A stretch of 64,000 bases of DNA, from positions 14,877,420 to 14,941,419 of the forward strand of contig CM020620.1 in the NCBI GenBank assembly GCA_009829735.1. The letters are read 5' to 3'. Origin of the DNA: Pyropia yezoensis (lineage: Eukaryota; Rhodophyta; Bangiophyceae; Bangiales; Bangiaceae). Made by a program: the position numbers and the translations under genes. Below the pieces are notes generated by a model that was given only the letters and a program-made list of their open reading frames with translations, was not told the DNA's origin and did no database searches. The first letter of the stretch is position 1; every line of letters starts with the position of its first letter. Positions 52,916 to 64,000 of this stretch are shown piece by piece.

Positions 52916-54911
52916 GGTGCGCAGGCGGGCGGGCGGGCGGCGTGCGACAGCCGGCGGTGGCCAGACAAGAAGCTAAACCCGGCGGGGCGGGCGGGGTGAG
53001 GTGTGGTCAGGGGTGGGGGGCAAGGGAAGGGGGAAGGGGACGGGAGGCTGGTGGGGGGGGGCGGGTCACGCTCGCCGCTGCGGGCGGGCCGCCCACACTG
53101 TGGCGTCGGGGTATGTACTGTACACACTGTAGGATACAGCAGGCGCGGTCCTCCCCATGGAGGTATGGATCCACTGGAAAACAGTACCGCCTTGGTCCCG
53201 CAAGCCACGGGCGGGCCGCCCAGACGGCCACGTCGTCCCGCTCGCGGCCAGGCAGCTGCCTGCGCAGACGCCCCCGCCCGCGGCGGCGACACCCGCCCGC
53301 AGACGCCCGCGCCCGCCCGCAGACGCCCGCGCCCGCCCGCAGACGCCCGCGACTGATCCACCTTGCCCCCCCCCCCGCCCGCCCACAGCCGCGTTCGCGG
53401 CTGATCCCCCGCACACCCTGCCGGCAGCCGACGTCTGGTCCCTCCCGTCCCCCCCCCCTCAACCCCCTCTTCCAGTTGAACGAGGCACCGTCAGCCGCGG
53501 GCGGCAACGGCGGCGGGTGCGTCGCGTTCTGCGCTGCCGGGTGTGGTGGGGGCGCCACCGGGCGGGCGGGCGCTCATGGCTCATGACGGGCGGACCGGTC
53601 AGGCGGCACCGCGCCGCCCCCGGCCGTACAGTACGTACCTACATTGCGTCTTGTCCACGACGTTGTGGTGCGGGGCGTTTCGTAGCGGCAGTGGGGTGTG
53701 GGGGGGGGGTGGTGGGGGGTGGGCCCGGCCGGCTGGGACACCGCGCGCCAGCGCGGCCTGCGCACGACGGCGGTGCCGCCCCTGTGGAGGGCGGCCCACA
53801 ACCAAACGCCACGCTACCCAAATAGACCACCATGAGTTTCGGTTGGGGGGGTACTACTACTACTATCTAAGGAGGGACAGACGGCCACCGTTTCCGTCTT
53901 ACACGCGGAGGGTGCGTCTCGGGTGTTGTTGGGCGGGGGCGCGGGGGCGGCCTCGCACACACCAAATAGCGAAGAAAAAAGAAAAAAAAAGAATAGAAAA
54001 TAGACGTGTCGACGATGCCGCCGGGCGCCGCCGCCCCTTGCCGTCGCCGCCAACGCGCGCGCGAGACGCGGGGGGGCTACCCGCCCAGAGCCGCCGGCTG
54101 GCCCCCGCTTTTCGCGCACTGTGCGCCGCCGGCCGCGCCACCCCTGCCCTCCCCCCCCCCCTACCCGCCGCCGCCGACGGCCACGCGCCGCCGTCGTTGC
54201 CGCGGCTCCGTGGCCGTGGACACCCCCCCTGCCGCCGCCGGCCACGGTCACGGGCTTGGTCGCCTTGCCGCCTGCCTTCCCCCCCCCCCCCACCGCCGTC
54301 GTCCCCCCCCCCCCCCCCCCCCCCCCTCCCCGCTTTCGCTGCCCGGTTTTTTGCGTCCGCTCGCCCGGTGTTCCGCCCTTCCCCCCCCCCCCCCCCCCCC
54401 CCCCCCCTTCTCGCCCTCGCTCCCCCCCCCCTCCCACGTCGGCCGCGCCGACGGCCCCCTCCTTGCCGCCCCCCCCCGCCGCCGCCGCCGCCTTGGAACT
54501 GCTTGCGTGTGGCCGCTGCAGTACCAGGGCGCGCGGCGTGTGGGGGTTGGTGAGGAGGGGGGGGGGGGGGCGGGGGGGTCGGCGTGTGGATCACGGGCCG
54601 TCGCGGAGGGGCGGTGGGGAAGGAGGAGGGGGGTGGGGGGGGGGGGGGGGGGTGCGGCCGCGCTCTGTAGGGAGGGGGCCCGGACACCCGTCGTCGGCCC
54701 TTTCTATTTCCTTTTTTTTTTTGTGACCGCCGGTGTGCCGTCGGCCGCGGCGCTTCTTCCCCCCCCCCCACCCCCCCTGTCCCCCCCTGTTCGACTGTGC
54801 GGGTGGCTGCGGGCGGTGACTGCTTTTTTGCTTTCTCCGTCCCTTTCCCCCCCCCCCCCCCCTTTTTCCCCGACTGCGGTACGTCCCGCCGCCCCCGCTC
54901 CCCGTGGCACC
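52916..54911. other. Intergenic region with minisatellite and poly-C leader
   Basis: It contains the GC-rich minisatellite (about 53268-53352), two GTACWGTAC motifs (53115, 53626) and, from about 54100, very C-rich sequence with several long C-runs and G-runs up to the importin start. Long frames here are low-complexity filler. Confidence 0.45.
53268..53352. repeat. GC-rich minisatellite
   Basis: Repeats of an approximately 18-base unit containing CAGACGCCCGCGCCCGCC, about four copies. Confidence 0.75.
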
Positions 54912-57900
54912 ATGGCGGACGCGAATGGCACGGCCAACGGGGGCAGCGCCGCGGAGGTGATGGAGGACGTCCTCCGCCGCCTGCAGTCGCCCGACAATGC
55001 GGTGCGCGGGGAGGCCGAGGCGCAGTTTGTGGCGGCCAAGGCGACGCCCTCTGTGTGCCTCGAGGTGCTGGCGGTGCTGGCAACGGCCAGCGCGGATGAG
55101 CTGGTCCGGGAGGCGGCCGCAGTCCTCCTCCGCCGCACCGCCAAGGAGCTTTGGGGGGGGGCGGACGAGCGGGTGCGGCTTGGCGTGAAGAATACGCTCC
55201 TCCAGTCTATCCGGGGGGATTACCGCGACGGGTTGCGGAAGAAGGTACGTTGGGGGGGTGCGTGGGGGGAGGGTGCTTGGGTGGGTGGGTGTGGGTGTGG
55301 TGTGGGTGTGTGGGTCCCAGGCCGGGGGAGGGGGACGGCCATGAGGTGGGGGGCGCTTGTGGGAAAGTGGACCTGGCGTTGGGGTTGTGGAGTAGCTTGC
55401 TGTGCGCTCGCGGCAGCTGTTACGGCCGCTGTGATGACGGCGGTGCTCGTGCGCCCCTGGGAGGGCGGTATGGTTGGGCGGGCTCTGCGCTCTCTGGTAG
55501 CGATGGTTACGGGTCAAGGCTCGCTGTTACTTTGATGCATTGGTTGGGCAGAGCATCGGGACTGACCCGTTTGACGTTTGCATATCTGCTCGCGCCGACT
55601 TGCCTTGGCCTCACCCTTGTTCCCCACGTCCTCTTTCTCCGCACCGCATCCTCCACAACGCAGCTGTGTGACACGATTGGGTCTCTGGGTGGCCACTTGT
55701 TGTCAGAGAATGGGTGGCCCGAGCTGTTGCCGCAGCTGCTCTCCCTGTCGACCAGCACCGTTGCAACCGAGCGGGAGAGCTCCCTCTACATCTTTTCCCA
55801 GATCACATCCTACCTGAGCGCCGCCGACCTTGAGACGCAGGCGCCCACGCTGCGTGCGACGGTGGAGGTTGGCCTTGCGGACTCGGTTCCGGCGGTGCGG
55901 GTGGCGGCCCTGCGGGCGACGTGCGCCACTCTCAACGTGCTAGAGTCCAAGTCGTGCCGCGCCTTTGAACCGCAGCTCCCTGCGATGCTCACAGTGGTGA
56001 GCAGCTCCTTGGCGTCGGGCGACGAGATGGAGGCCCGCACGTGCATGGAGCTGCTGGTGGAGGTGCTTGACGCCGAGCCCCGCATCTGGCGGTCGCAGCT
56101 GGGTTTGGCCCTCAACCTCATGCTGTCTGTCGCGTCGGCGACGGCGCTGGAGGAGAACACCCGGCAGCTGGGCCTCGAGTTTCTGGTGGTGGCGGCAGAG
56201 AAGCTGCCCGGGGCGTGCCGTAAGCTTGGAACTTTTGTGCGCAGCGTCCTGCCCGTTGCGCTGGGCATGATGCTCGAGATTGAGGACGAGCCTGAGTGGC
56301 ACACCCGTGACGAGGAGGAAGAGGACTCTTCCGACTACACCAACTTTAGCGCTGGCCAGGAAGCGCTGGATCGTCTGGCCATGGCCCTCGGTGGCAAGTC
56401 TGTCCTGCCGATTGCGGAGGAGCTGCTGCCGGCGTACCTTAACTCGGCCGACCGGTGGGTAAACCGGCACGCGGCGCTGCTGGCCATTTCCCAGATTGGG
56501 GAGGGCTGCCGTAAGCAGCTCGAGGGCGGCAAGCTGGGCTCCGTCGTTGGTCTTGCACTGCATTCGTTCAAGGACCCCCACCCGCGCGTGCGGTGGGCGG
56601 CGGTCAACTGCGTGGGTCAGATGTGCACGGATTTCGGGCCGGGCATCCAGGAGCAGTTCCACGCACTCGTGCTGCCCGCCCTGGTGGGCGTCATGGCTGA
56701 CGGGGACGGTGGCAAGGACGGCCAGTCGGGGCAGGGGAGTGCGCGGGTTCAGAGTCACGCGGCGGCGGCGGTGATCAACTTTTGCGACGAGGCATCGCCG
56801 GCGATCATGGCGCCCTACCTGGACACCCTGCTTGGTCAGCTGATGGCGCTGCTGCAGTCCCCACGGCTAATGACGCAGGAGCAGGCGGTCACGGCGATTG
56901 CGGCAGTGGCGGACGCTGCGGAGACCCAATTTGACGCCTACTACGGCACGTTTATGCCCCCGCTCAAGGCTGTGCTGACCCGCTCGGCGGGCAACCAGCG
57001 GCTGCGGCGGCTGCGGGGCAAGGTCATGGAGTGCATCTCCCTGATTGGCCTCAGTGTTGGGCGCGAGCGCTTTGGCGCCGACGCGGCCGAGGTGATGGAC
57101 GCCCTCGTGCGCACCAGCGCGGACGCCGGGGTGGACGATCCCCAGGCGTTTTACCTGATGCAGGCCTATGCGCGCATCTGCCGGTGCCTGCGCGACGGCT
57201 TCCTGCCGTACCTGCCCTATGTTATGCCTGGCCTGTTGGCAGCGGCCTCCCAAAAGCCCGATATCGAAGTGCTGGGCGACGATGCGGTCGACGATGAGGA
57301 GGAGGGCCTCGAGACGGTTACACTTGGCGACAAGCGCATTGGCATTCGCACTGCGGCGCTGGAGGACAAGGCCACCGCCTGCACTATGCTGACCTGCTTT
57401 GTGACTGAGCTTGGTGTTGGGATGCTGGATTACGTGGAGCCCGTGGCGCATCTGATGGTGCCCCTGTTGCAGTTCTTTTACCATGACGAGGTGCGGACAG
57501 CAGCGGCCAATTGCCTGCCTGACCTGCTTCGGTGCGTCAAGAACAGCGGCACCCCGTCAGCGGGTACGGCGCTTACCCAGCTGGTGGCTTTCATGCTGCC
57601 TACACTGCTCGAGGCGATTGCCAACGAGCCAGAAACGGAGGTGTTGTCGGCTATGGTCGAGGCACTTGGCGAGATTGTGGACGTGGGCGGCGTTCACGTG
57701 ACTGGCGGTGCAGACGCGGCGTCTGTGCTGGGTGCAGTGGCCGCTTGCCTGGAGCGGGTGGTGACTGAGGCGGAGACCCGCCGCGGGGAGAGGGTAGCCG
57801 CTGCTGAGGAGGATGGCTGGGATGAGGAGGAGAACGAGGAAGCGAATGAGGAGGAGGCAAGAGAGGAGGAGCTGCTTTCCCACGTCGGCGACGCTATCGG

Positions 57901-58720
57901 TACCGTTGTGCGCAGTGGAGGCCTACCCGCGCTGGGCTCCCTCCTCGAGCACTTCTACGCGCTGTTGGCGTCGGATCGCAGCGGTGGGGAGCGCCGCGTT
58001 GCCCTGTGTGTGTTTGACGACGTCGTCGAGCACGGTGGTGCCGCGGGACTGGCGTGGATTCCCCGCGTACTCCCCGCTCTGTGTGCGTACGCGGCGGATG
58101 AGGACCCGGACGTGAGGCAGGCGGCCACCTATGGCGTGGGCGCTGCTGCCGAGGTGTGCGCGCTGGGCGGTGCTGAGGCAACCGCAGCGTTTATGGCAGC
58201 AGGCGGCGCCAAGGCGGCGCTCTCCCTCGAGGCGGTCATTACGGCGCCCAACTCGCGGGAAGAAGGCTCTGAGATGGCTACGGATAACGCGGTGTGCGCG
58301 CTGGGGAAGCTCCTTGAAGTGCAGGCTGGCTGTGTCGGCGGCGACGGCGTGGCTTCTCGCCTGGCGGGGGTGTGGCTAAGCTACCTTCCCCTCCGGGCGG
58401 ACGTGGCGGAAGCGCGCGTGGTCCACGCTGCGCTGGTGCGCGCGTGCGAGCGCGGGGACGAGCGGGTGTTTGGGGGCGCCACCTACGCGGGGCTGCCAAG
58501 GGTCCTCACCGTCCTCTCCGAAGTGATTGGCACGGAGCTCCTCGACGATGAGTACAGCAGCCGCGCCGTGTCGGCCATTGCGCGCATGCAGGCGGGGCTG
58601 CCGGCGGGGGTGCTCGAGGCTGCCATGGCGACGCTGTCGCCCGCGGCGCGGGCCAAGCTTGTCGGCTCTGGTGGGGGGGCGGCGGGCAACCACGCCGACG
58701 CGGCGGGCGCGAGCCACTAG
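54912..58720 (+). CDS. IPO5: Importin-5 / karyopherin beta 3 (IPO5, RanBP5 family), one intron
   Basis: Importin beta-type receptor that carries ribosomal proteins and histones through nuclear pores under Ran-GTP control. Exon 1 is 54912-55244 and exon 2 is 55664-58720, total 1,129 residues, about the usual length for the family. HEAT helices fill the whole protein. The junction reads DGLRKK then LCDTIGSLGGHLLSENGWPE, matching the conserved RKKxCD step of this family. The segment LGLEFLVVAAEKLPGACRK, the acidic WHTRDEEEEDSSDYTNF, the HPRVRWAAVNCVGQM helix and the acidic loop around EEDGWDEEENEEANEEEARE are typical of IPO5/Kap121. The start has CACCATGG context after a strongly pyrimidine-rich leader. 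Identification is strong. Confidence 0.93.
55245..55663 (+). other. Intron of the importin-5 gene
   Basis: 419 bases, phase 0, donor GTACGT at 55245 and acceptor CACAACGCAG ending at 55663. Both sides are needed for the conserved protein. The exon 1 frame runs on to a stop only at 55535. Confidence 0.85.
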
Positions 58721-59715
58721 TGGGGGGGGCGGCATCGGGTGTGGGGGACCAGCCCGGCCACCTTGGTGGCGACGGTGGGAGGGTCCGGGGGGGGATTGCT
58801 CAGCCAGGTGTGTCTTTCTTTTTTTTGCCGGTCCGCGGTGGTCTTGTTGAATTTTCATAGCGCCCTTCTGCTTCTTTTTTTCGGCCACTCTCTCCCTTCT
58901 GTAGCCTGACCTACTCCACCATGGCATGGAAGATGCTCGAGGCCCTTCCATTCCCGACGTTTGCGCCGTGTGCATCCATATACATATGGGGGGCGGCTGG
59001 AGCGTCCGGGCGCTCGTCCTCCGGCGCCGCTTCGTCGGCCGCGGTTTCTCTTTTCCATGAAATTTGTATTGGATTTTGGCTGTGTTTCCGTGTCGCGCAC
59101 CCGAAAAAACTCTTTTCAAAGAAGGTCCGAGTGGCTTCCCGGCGGCGACGCTCGCCGCCCATTCCATTGCATTCCATCCGTCTGCGACCTCTCCCGGCAG
59201 GAGCGCACGTGTCAACTGCCCAGCTGGGCTCGCTGCAGCGAGACACCTCGCTGTCCACGCTGTTGGGGTTTGTGGGCCTTGCATCCTCCTTGGCCGCGTC
59301 CTTTCCGCACGTCTGGATATGGAAGCTGCGGAGCCGGCAGCGGCAGCCGCTTTGGGCGTCGGTCGCCCTCTCTGCTGGCGCGGGGCTGGTCGTCGTCGCG
59401 GGTGGGTTGGCGGGGTTGGGACAGCGCCCGCCCCCTCCCCGGCGCGGGCGGGTGTGTCTTGGTCACGCGGTGGCGGTGGCGGCGGGCCAAGCGCTACGGT
59501 GGCGACGTGCGTTCTTAAGTTCCGCTGCGCCCACGGCTGTCTGCACTGACGGTTGTCACCACTGACGACTTATACCGCTCCTACCGCGCCTCGTGTCGTT
59601 GGGGAGGGTCTGTCGAGTCTCTCCGTCTGGGGCCTGTCCCCTCCCGCCTCGCTCCTTCCCTCCGTCCCCTTCTTTTCTCCCCCCTTCCCCCTTCCCCCCC
59701 CTCCGCTTCCCAGTC
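58721..59715. other. Intergenic region before the AN1 gene
   Basis: A T-run lies at 58808-58827, possibly in the 3' end of the importin transcript. A candidate small membrane-protein frame is listed separately. The last 110 bases before 59716 are almost pure pyrimidine. Confidence 0.4.
58921..59565 (+). CDS. Possible small membrane protein
   Basis: A 214-residue frame starts with CACCATGG. The middle contains two hydrophobic segments with a basic loop between them: TLLGFVGLASSLAASFPHVW, a KLRSRQRQ loop, and WASVALSAGAGLVVVAGGLA. The rest is Arg/Ala/Ser-rich and not distinctive. I do not recognise it, and it overlaps other open frames, so it may be a chance frame in GC-rich DNA. Confidence 0.25.
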   Translation: MAWKMLEALPFPTFAPCASIYIWGAAGASGRSSSGAASSAAVSLFHEICIGFWLCFRVAHPKKLFSKKVRVASRRRRSPPIPLHSIRLRPLPAGAHVSTAQLGSLQRDTSLSTLLGFVGLASSLAASFPHVWIWKLRSRQRQPLWASVALSAGAGLVVVAGGLAGLGQRPPPPRRGRVCLGHAVAVAAGQALRWRRAFLSSAAPTAVCTDGCHH

Positions 59716-61041
59716 ATGACCCCCCCTCCCTCTGACGGTGCCCGCTGCGCGGTCGCCACCTGCGGGGACTGGCAGCTCCTGCCTGTCCGGTGCGGCGCCT
59801 GCAACGCGCTCCACTGCACCGCCCACGCGGCGCCGCACGCGCACGCGTGCGCGGCGGCAGCGGCGGCGGCCGCCGCCTACGACGCGATTGCATGCCCGGC
59901 GTGTGGGGTGGCGCTGCTGCCGCCGTCGGCGCGCACTGACGACGGGGTGGGGTGGGGGGGGGGTGCCGACGCGGTCGTTGCCGCCCACCTCGACGCGGGC
60001 TGCCCACAGGGGCGACGTGCCGCCGCCGCCGCCGTTGCCGCTGCCGGTGCGGCCCGCGGTGGTGGCCGGGGCGGCGGCGGCGGCCGCAATAGCGGCGGCG
60101 GCGGCGGAGGCAGCGGCCTGCCTCCGCCGTCCACCCCCTACACCCGCTGTGGGCGGCGCGGCTGCTCGGTTCGCACTCCCGTGGCGGTGGCGTGTGGCGG
60201 GTGTGGCGGCGACTTTTGCATCACCCACCGGCTCGAGGTGGACCACGGGTGTGACCGGCGGCGCCGGCCAGCCGGGGGCGCGGCCACCGCTGCGGCCACC
60301 GCCGCGTCGCGCCGCTCCGCGGCGGTTGAGGCGGCGCGAACGGTGCGGCCACACCGGCAGGCGGCGGCGCCCGCATTGACGGCGTCGGCGGCGGCGGCGG
60401 CGACGGTGCCCGGCGCGGCGGCGACGGCGGCGGCGGCCAAGCCGCGGCGGACGGGCCGGCCGCGGGCGGCCGCGCCGCCCCCCGGCAGCGGTGGGCCGCT
60501 CTCCCCCCGCAACACCCCCGCCATGGCCGTCACGCTGGCGTCTACCCCCGGCGATACGCTGACGGTGGTGGTGTACCCCCCCCTGGCGACGGGGGAGGCG
60601 CCGCTGCACGCGGCGCTGCCCCTGCGTGCGACGGTGGGGGTAGCGCTGGACGGCCTCGAGGCGGCGCTCCCCCGTCTGGCCGCTGCCCGCACCGCCGCGG
60701 GCGTCCGCCGGTGGGGGGTATGGGCGGTTGGGCCGGGGGGGGGGGTGCAGCGGCTCCCCCACATGGGCGTCGCCGCCACGCTGGTGGCTGCGCGGGTGCT
60801 CGACCCGGGGGTGGCGCTGGTTGTGGACGCGCCAGACGAAGGGGCGGGGGGGGGGGCAGAGGCGGCGCCACTGCCTGACGCCTGGGCGCCGCTGCTGCCA
60901 GCGCTGGTGGCGGCTACCGCGGCGGGGGCGGCGGGGGGGGCGGGCGGGGGGGGGCGGTCTGGGCTGCCGCTGGGGCGGTCGAAAAAGGGGCTTGGCATGG
61001 GCGGCAAGGCGTCGAGCAGCTCGGCGTGCAGGGTGAGCTGA
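59716..61041 (+). CDS. Double AN1 zinc-finger protein with ubiquitin-like C-terminus (ZFAND1/Cuz1-like)
   Basis: 441 residues from the ATG at 59716. The first AN1 finger begins at Cys11 (CAVATCGDW), with CGACNALHC and the closing HAAPHAHAC. The second begins at Cys145 (CGRRGCSV), with CGGCGGDFC and HRLEVDHGC. Ala/Gly stretches separate them. The C-terminal segment from about residue 269 (AVTLASTPGDTLTVVVYPPL to ARVLDPGVALVVDAPDE) looks like the ubiquitin-like domain at the same place in ZFAND1. ZFAND1 recruits Cdc48/p97 and the proteasome to arsenite-induced stress granules; whether the algal protein does so is inference. The protein is longer than human ZFAND1 because of Ala/Gly runs. The leader is pyrimidine-rich. 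Confidence 0.8.
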   Translation: MTPPPSDGARCAVATCGDWQLLPVRCGACNALHCTAHAAPHAHACAAAAAAAAAYDAIACPACGVALLPPSARTDDGVGWGGGADAVVAAHLDAGCPQGRRAAAAAVAAAGAARGGGRGGGGGRNSGGGGGGSGLPPPSTPYTRCGRRGCSVRTPVAVACGGCGGDFCITHRLEVDHGCDRRRRPAGGAATAAATAASRRSAAVEAARTVRPHRQAAAPALTASAAAAATVPGAAATAAAAKPRRTGRPRAAAPPPGSGGPLSPRNTPAMAVTLASTPGDTLTVVVYPPLATGEAPLHAALPLRATVGVALDGLEAALPRLAAARTAAGVRRWGVWAVGPGGGVQRLPHMGVAATLVAARVLDPGVALVVDAPDEGAGGGAEAAPLPDAWAPLLPALVAATAAGAAGGAGGGGRSGLPLGRSKKGLGMGGKASSSSACRVS

Positions 61042-64000
61042 GAAGGAGGGAGCAAGGCATCTAGTCTGGGGATGTTGCCGGGGGAGGGGCGGATGGCCGC
61101 GGCCCTGGAGTGGGCGGGTGGCCGTGTGGGGGTGCCGCGTGGGGCTTCCTTGGAGGCCGTGCAGGGGTCGTGGATCCCATGGTGTGCGGCTCGTTCATAC
61201 AGGGGGTGGTTGGTCTTCATTTTTGGGTGGTGTGCCAGCGAGAGCCGCGCTGAACCTCTTCCGTACGAGGGGAGTGGCGGCTCAACTCTTACCGACTTTG
61301 TTTTCTCTTTCTCTCCCGCGCATAACACCGCGTCGGGCACTATAGTGTGGTGGCGCTGCCAGAGCGCCCGATGGAGGCGCGCCCCGCCGACGCGCGCGTC
61401 GGCTACTTTGGCACCTCCGTTGTGTCCTGCTCGTTCTTCTCTCGCCCTTGTGTCCGACGGGGTGTGCGGTCCCAGGCGGTGAGGCTGGTGGACTCAGCCT
61501 GCCAAATGGGTGGGAGCTCGGTCACGAGCACCGTTGTGCATGGAAGCGCAGCGCGCTTTCAACTGTGCCGCGCGTCCGCGAGCTCCTCGGCTGCCCCCAC
61601 GTTCTGTCGTAGCGCAACTTGTGGTCGTGAATCGTCTCCGTGAGTCTGACGGCGTATCAATGCTCTTCCTTTGTTGCACCCGACACTGCCCAACATGGCT
61701 TCAGTTCTCAACCCCCTGGACACAGAGCAACTGGCTTCTGGTATGTATCATATCTAAATAGATGAGAAAGAGAAAAGAGAGGGAGAACCAACGTGCTACG
61801 TATGAGGAGCACAGCGAGGTCGGGGGACAAGAGAGAGATCGCTCAGTGGCACCTTGTACTGTACACAAGGAGGTAAGGCAGGAGCGGCGGCAGATGCGCA
61901 TGCTCGGGCGGAGACGGACGAGGATGGGGAGTCAGGTGTACAGTACAGTACACGAGTACGCTGGATGTAGTTTCACTGTTCAGTCTTCAAATGACTTTCG
62001 AAAAGATTCCCGCCCTCTCCTGGTGGCCCACTCTTGGATACACGACGGGCCGCGGCAGGAGCCGGGGCACGTCCACGGCCCGACTCTCCGCAACGGGTGT
62101 GCGCACCGCGCGTGCACGCTCGACACGGGGCAGACGGACACACGCAGAAAGCACCACGGGGGGTGGATCCTCCCGGGAGGCGGGGGGGGGGGTAGACCAA
62201 GCAGTTGGCTACTACACATGGATAGCGGTGGGAAAACGTGACGCCCCGAGCTTGCGCCTGACGATGATCGTGGCATGACCCGCCCGTGCTGTTTCTGCAG
62301 ACTGCGGCGGCTGGCCCGAGGCGCGTGTCGGTGGGGAGCGCGCCGTGGGTCGCCCTCCCCCCCATCCACAGGGGTGGTCTGTAGGGGTCGGATCGGGTCG
62401 CCGCCGCTACGTACGTGCGGCCCGTACCCAGAGTGCATTAGCGCGCGGGCCTGCACAGTACAGTACAGTGTAGGTGCAGCGCCCTACACAGTGGGCTGAC
62501 CCGCCCGCAGGCGCGCCCACCATACTGCAGCAGCAAAAGAGGACGACGGTGTGATGAGGCAGCTGACGAGGGAGCAGGGGGTAGCGACCCCGACGCCCCA
62601 ATCGATATTAATAGTACCCCCCTGCGGCCGAGGACTCAAGATTCGACGCCGCAACCCAGAGCAGCGCCGTCACCCATCGATGTTGCGCCGTTCGGCCCGC
62701 ACGGCCAGGCGCCCCGCGGTCCATCCAGTGCGAGCGGCGCCTGCCCAGCACGCCGCGGATCATGCACAGACAGCGGGGTGCCCCGGCTGGTCCGCCCGCC
62801 TCGCGCCGGCCCGATGGCTGTTGCGCCCTCACGTCGCCCCGAAGGCGGGGTCCCCCGCAGCCTCCCTGCCGCAAGAACAACGCTCCGCCGCTTCCCACCA
62901 ACGGCTGCTCCCGCAAGCCTCTCTGCCCACCCTCTGGGGTCACACGGTGTGTAGGCGTCTCCTCCCTGTCGCGACCGGCGGGGGCGTGGCTGTTTCCCTC
63001 CCCCCCCCCCCCCCCCCCCCCCCCCTTTCCAGTCGCTCCAGGAGTCTCCTCCCCCCACCGCCCGAGGCGCGGAGAAACGGCGGCACTCGTCCTCCGTGAC
63101 GGGCCCCGTCCCCGACCGCCCCCGCCGCCCGCCGTCGCCGCTGCCTTCGCGCCCTGCCGTTGGCGGCTGTTCAGCCCAGCCTCCACGCTGTCAGCCTCCG
63201 TGACGGGGCAAAAAAAGTACAGGGGGTATGTACAGATGTGTATGGGGAGGGTGGAGTGGGGTGGGTCACCCCTCTCACTCACGGTGGGTGTGTAGACCGT
63301 GTGTGGCTGGCCGTCCCTTGCGCCGCCCGTGTGTGGCTGGCCGGCCCTTGGGCCGCCCGCGCCCGCGCGCGCCCGCGGGCCCCCCGGCGGCGCCGACCCC
63401 GAACAGAGCTACCTCGTAGCTGTGACAGTCCCTCCCCCCCCGCGCCCACGGGGCAATCTATTTTCGATGCGGCACGAGCGGCGTGGGCGCGTGTGTGTAG
63501 TATGATTGCCTGCCGCTCGCAACGCTCTGTTCCGCTGGTCTTGGGCCAGCGGCTCCTCCCCCTCCCCCGCGTGCGCGTGTGCGTATCTAGGATACCCATC
63601 ATGGCTGCTCCCGCGTCGATCGGATGCGAGGGGGAGGGGCGGAGGCGGGCGGGCCGCCGGGGGGGAACAGCCCCCAGAGACGCGCGGTGCGGTAGGGCGG
63701 GACCCGTGTCAGGACCAGGCGGGCCTGGCCAGAGGGAACAGGTGGGGTTGTTGTGGCGGGGGGGGCGGGAGCGCACGCGGCGGCACCGCGTCCTTCCTCC
63801 GGTCATGCCCTATCTACCCGCTCACTGGTTGATGCGGGCAGGAGTGCGGTGGGGGGGGGGGGGCGGGCCGACGCGACCCATCCTTGTCTGCTGAGTGCGG
63901 CGCCGCCGGGGGGGGGCAGCGGGGACGCGGCCGTAGGCGGATGGGCTACCTACCACGCCGCCCGACCAGTGGCAGAAGGCGGCCGACCCCCCCCGCGCGG
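61042..64000. other. Gene-poor right end
   Basis: I see no gene. The stretch holds four copies of GTACWGTAC (61856, 61938, 61943, 62458), a C-run of about 27 bases at 63000-63026 and several G-runs. A moderately AT-rich part lies at about 61640-61800. A gene could continue beyond the window. Confidence 0.4.
61938..61951. repeat. Overlapping GTACAGTAC palindrome-like motifs
   Basis: Two copies of GTACAGTAC overlap by four bases. The same 9-mer or its reverse complement occurs at 7380, 53115, 53626, 61856 and 62458. Confidence 0.6.

Noticed and set aside
62551-63894. Overlapping frames at the right end
   Set aside because: Arg/Pro/Gly-rich filler around a C-run; no motif in any frame.

Overview
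The window looks like nuclear DNA of a GC-rich, intron-poor eukaryote. The coding strands carry long Gly/Ala/Ser/Pro codon runs, most genes are a single open frame, the three introns I can place are short GT-AG introns, and the gene content is purely eukaryotic (importin, USP deubiquitinase, U3 snoRNP protein, bHLH factors, AN1 fingers). High GC, few introns and chromodomain LTR retrotransposons fit a bangiophyte red alga (Porphyra/Pyropia type). This is an inference from style, not a proven identification.

Layout. 1-6 kb: tandem AAA+ ATPase of the CDC48/AFG2 type (its start not visible), an unrecognised coiled-coil protein, and a TLDc-type protein on the minus strand. 6-11 kb: a decayed BED-finger (hAT-like) transposase fragment, a rhomboid-like/UBA membrane protein (-) and a GNAT acetyltransferase (-). 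11-16 kb: MPP10 (one intron) and a membrane-anchored FkbM-type methyltransferase. 16-27 kb: repeats and AT-rich islands, then two paralogous bHLH transcription factors 3 kb apart in the same orientation. 27.3-37.0 kb: a complete, very young Ty3/gypsy chromovirus with apparently identical 574-bp LTRs, a TCGTC target duplication, a canonical -1 frameshift heptamer between gag and pol, and an extra 705-codon frame in antisense between pol and the 3' LTR. 37-42 kb: gene-poor, with repeats and coding-like debris. 42.2-47.0 kb: a decayed Ty1/copia element on the minus strand whose primer site matches the anticodon arm of initiator tRNA-Met. 47.1-47.8 kb: a small terminal-inverted-repeat element. 48-64 kb: a USP36/42-like deubiquitinase, a two-exon protein of unknown function interrupted by an 18-G tract, importin-5/karyopherin beta 3 (one intron) and a ZFAND1-like double AN1 protein.

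The host genes are independent transcription units, not an operon. Four of them (AFG2-like ATPase, MPP10, USP36-like protease, importin-5) belong to families tied to ribosome biogenesis or nucleolar traffic, which may be coincidence. The most unusual material is in the chromovirus (frameshift signal plus antisense gene), in the half-tRNA-primed copia element, and in the shared GTACGT donor of all three introns. Homopolymer C and G runs are frequent and make several starts and frames uncertain.
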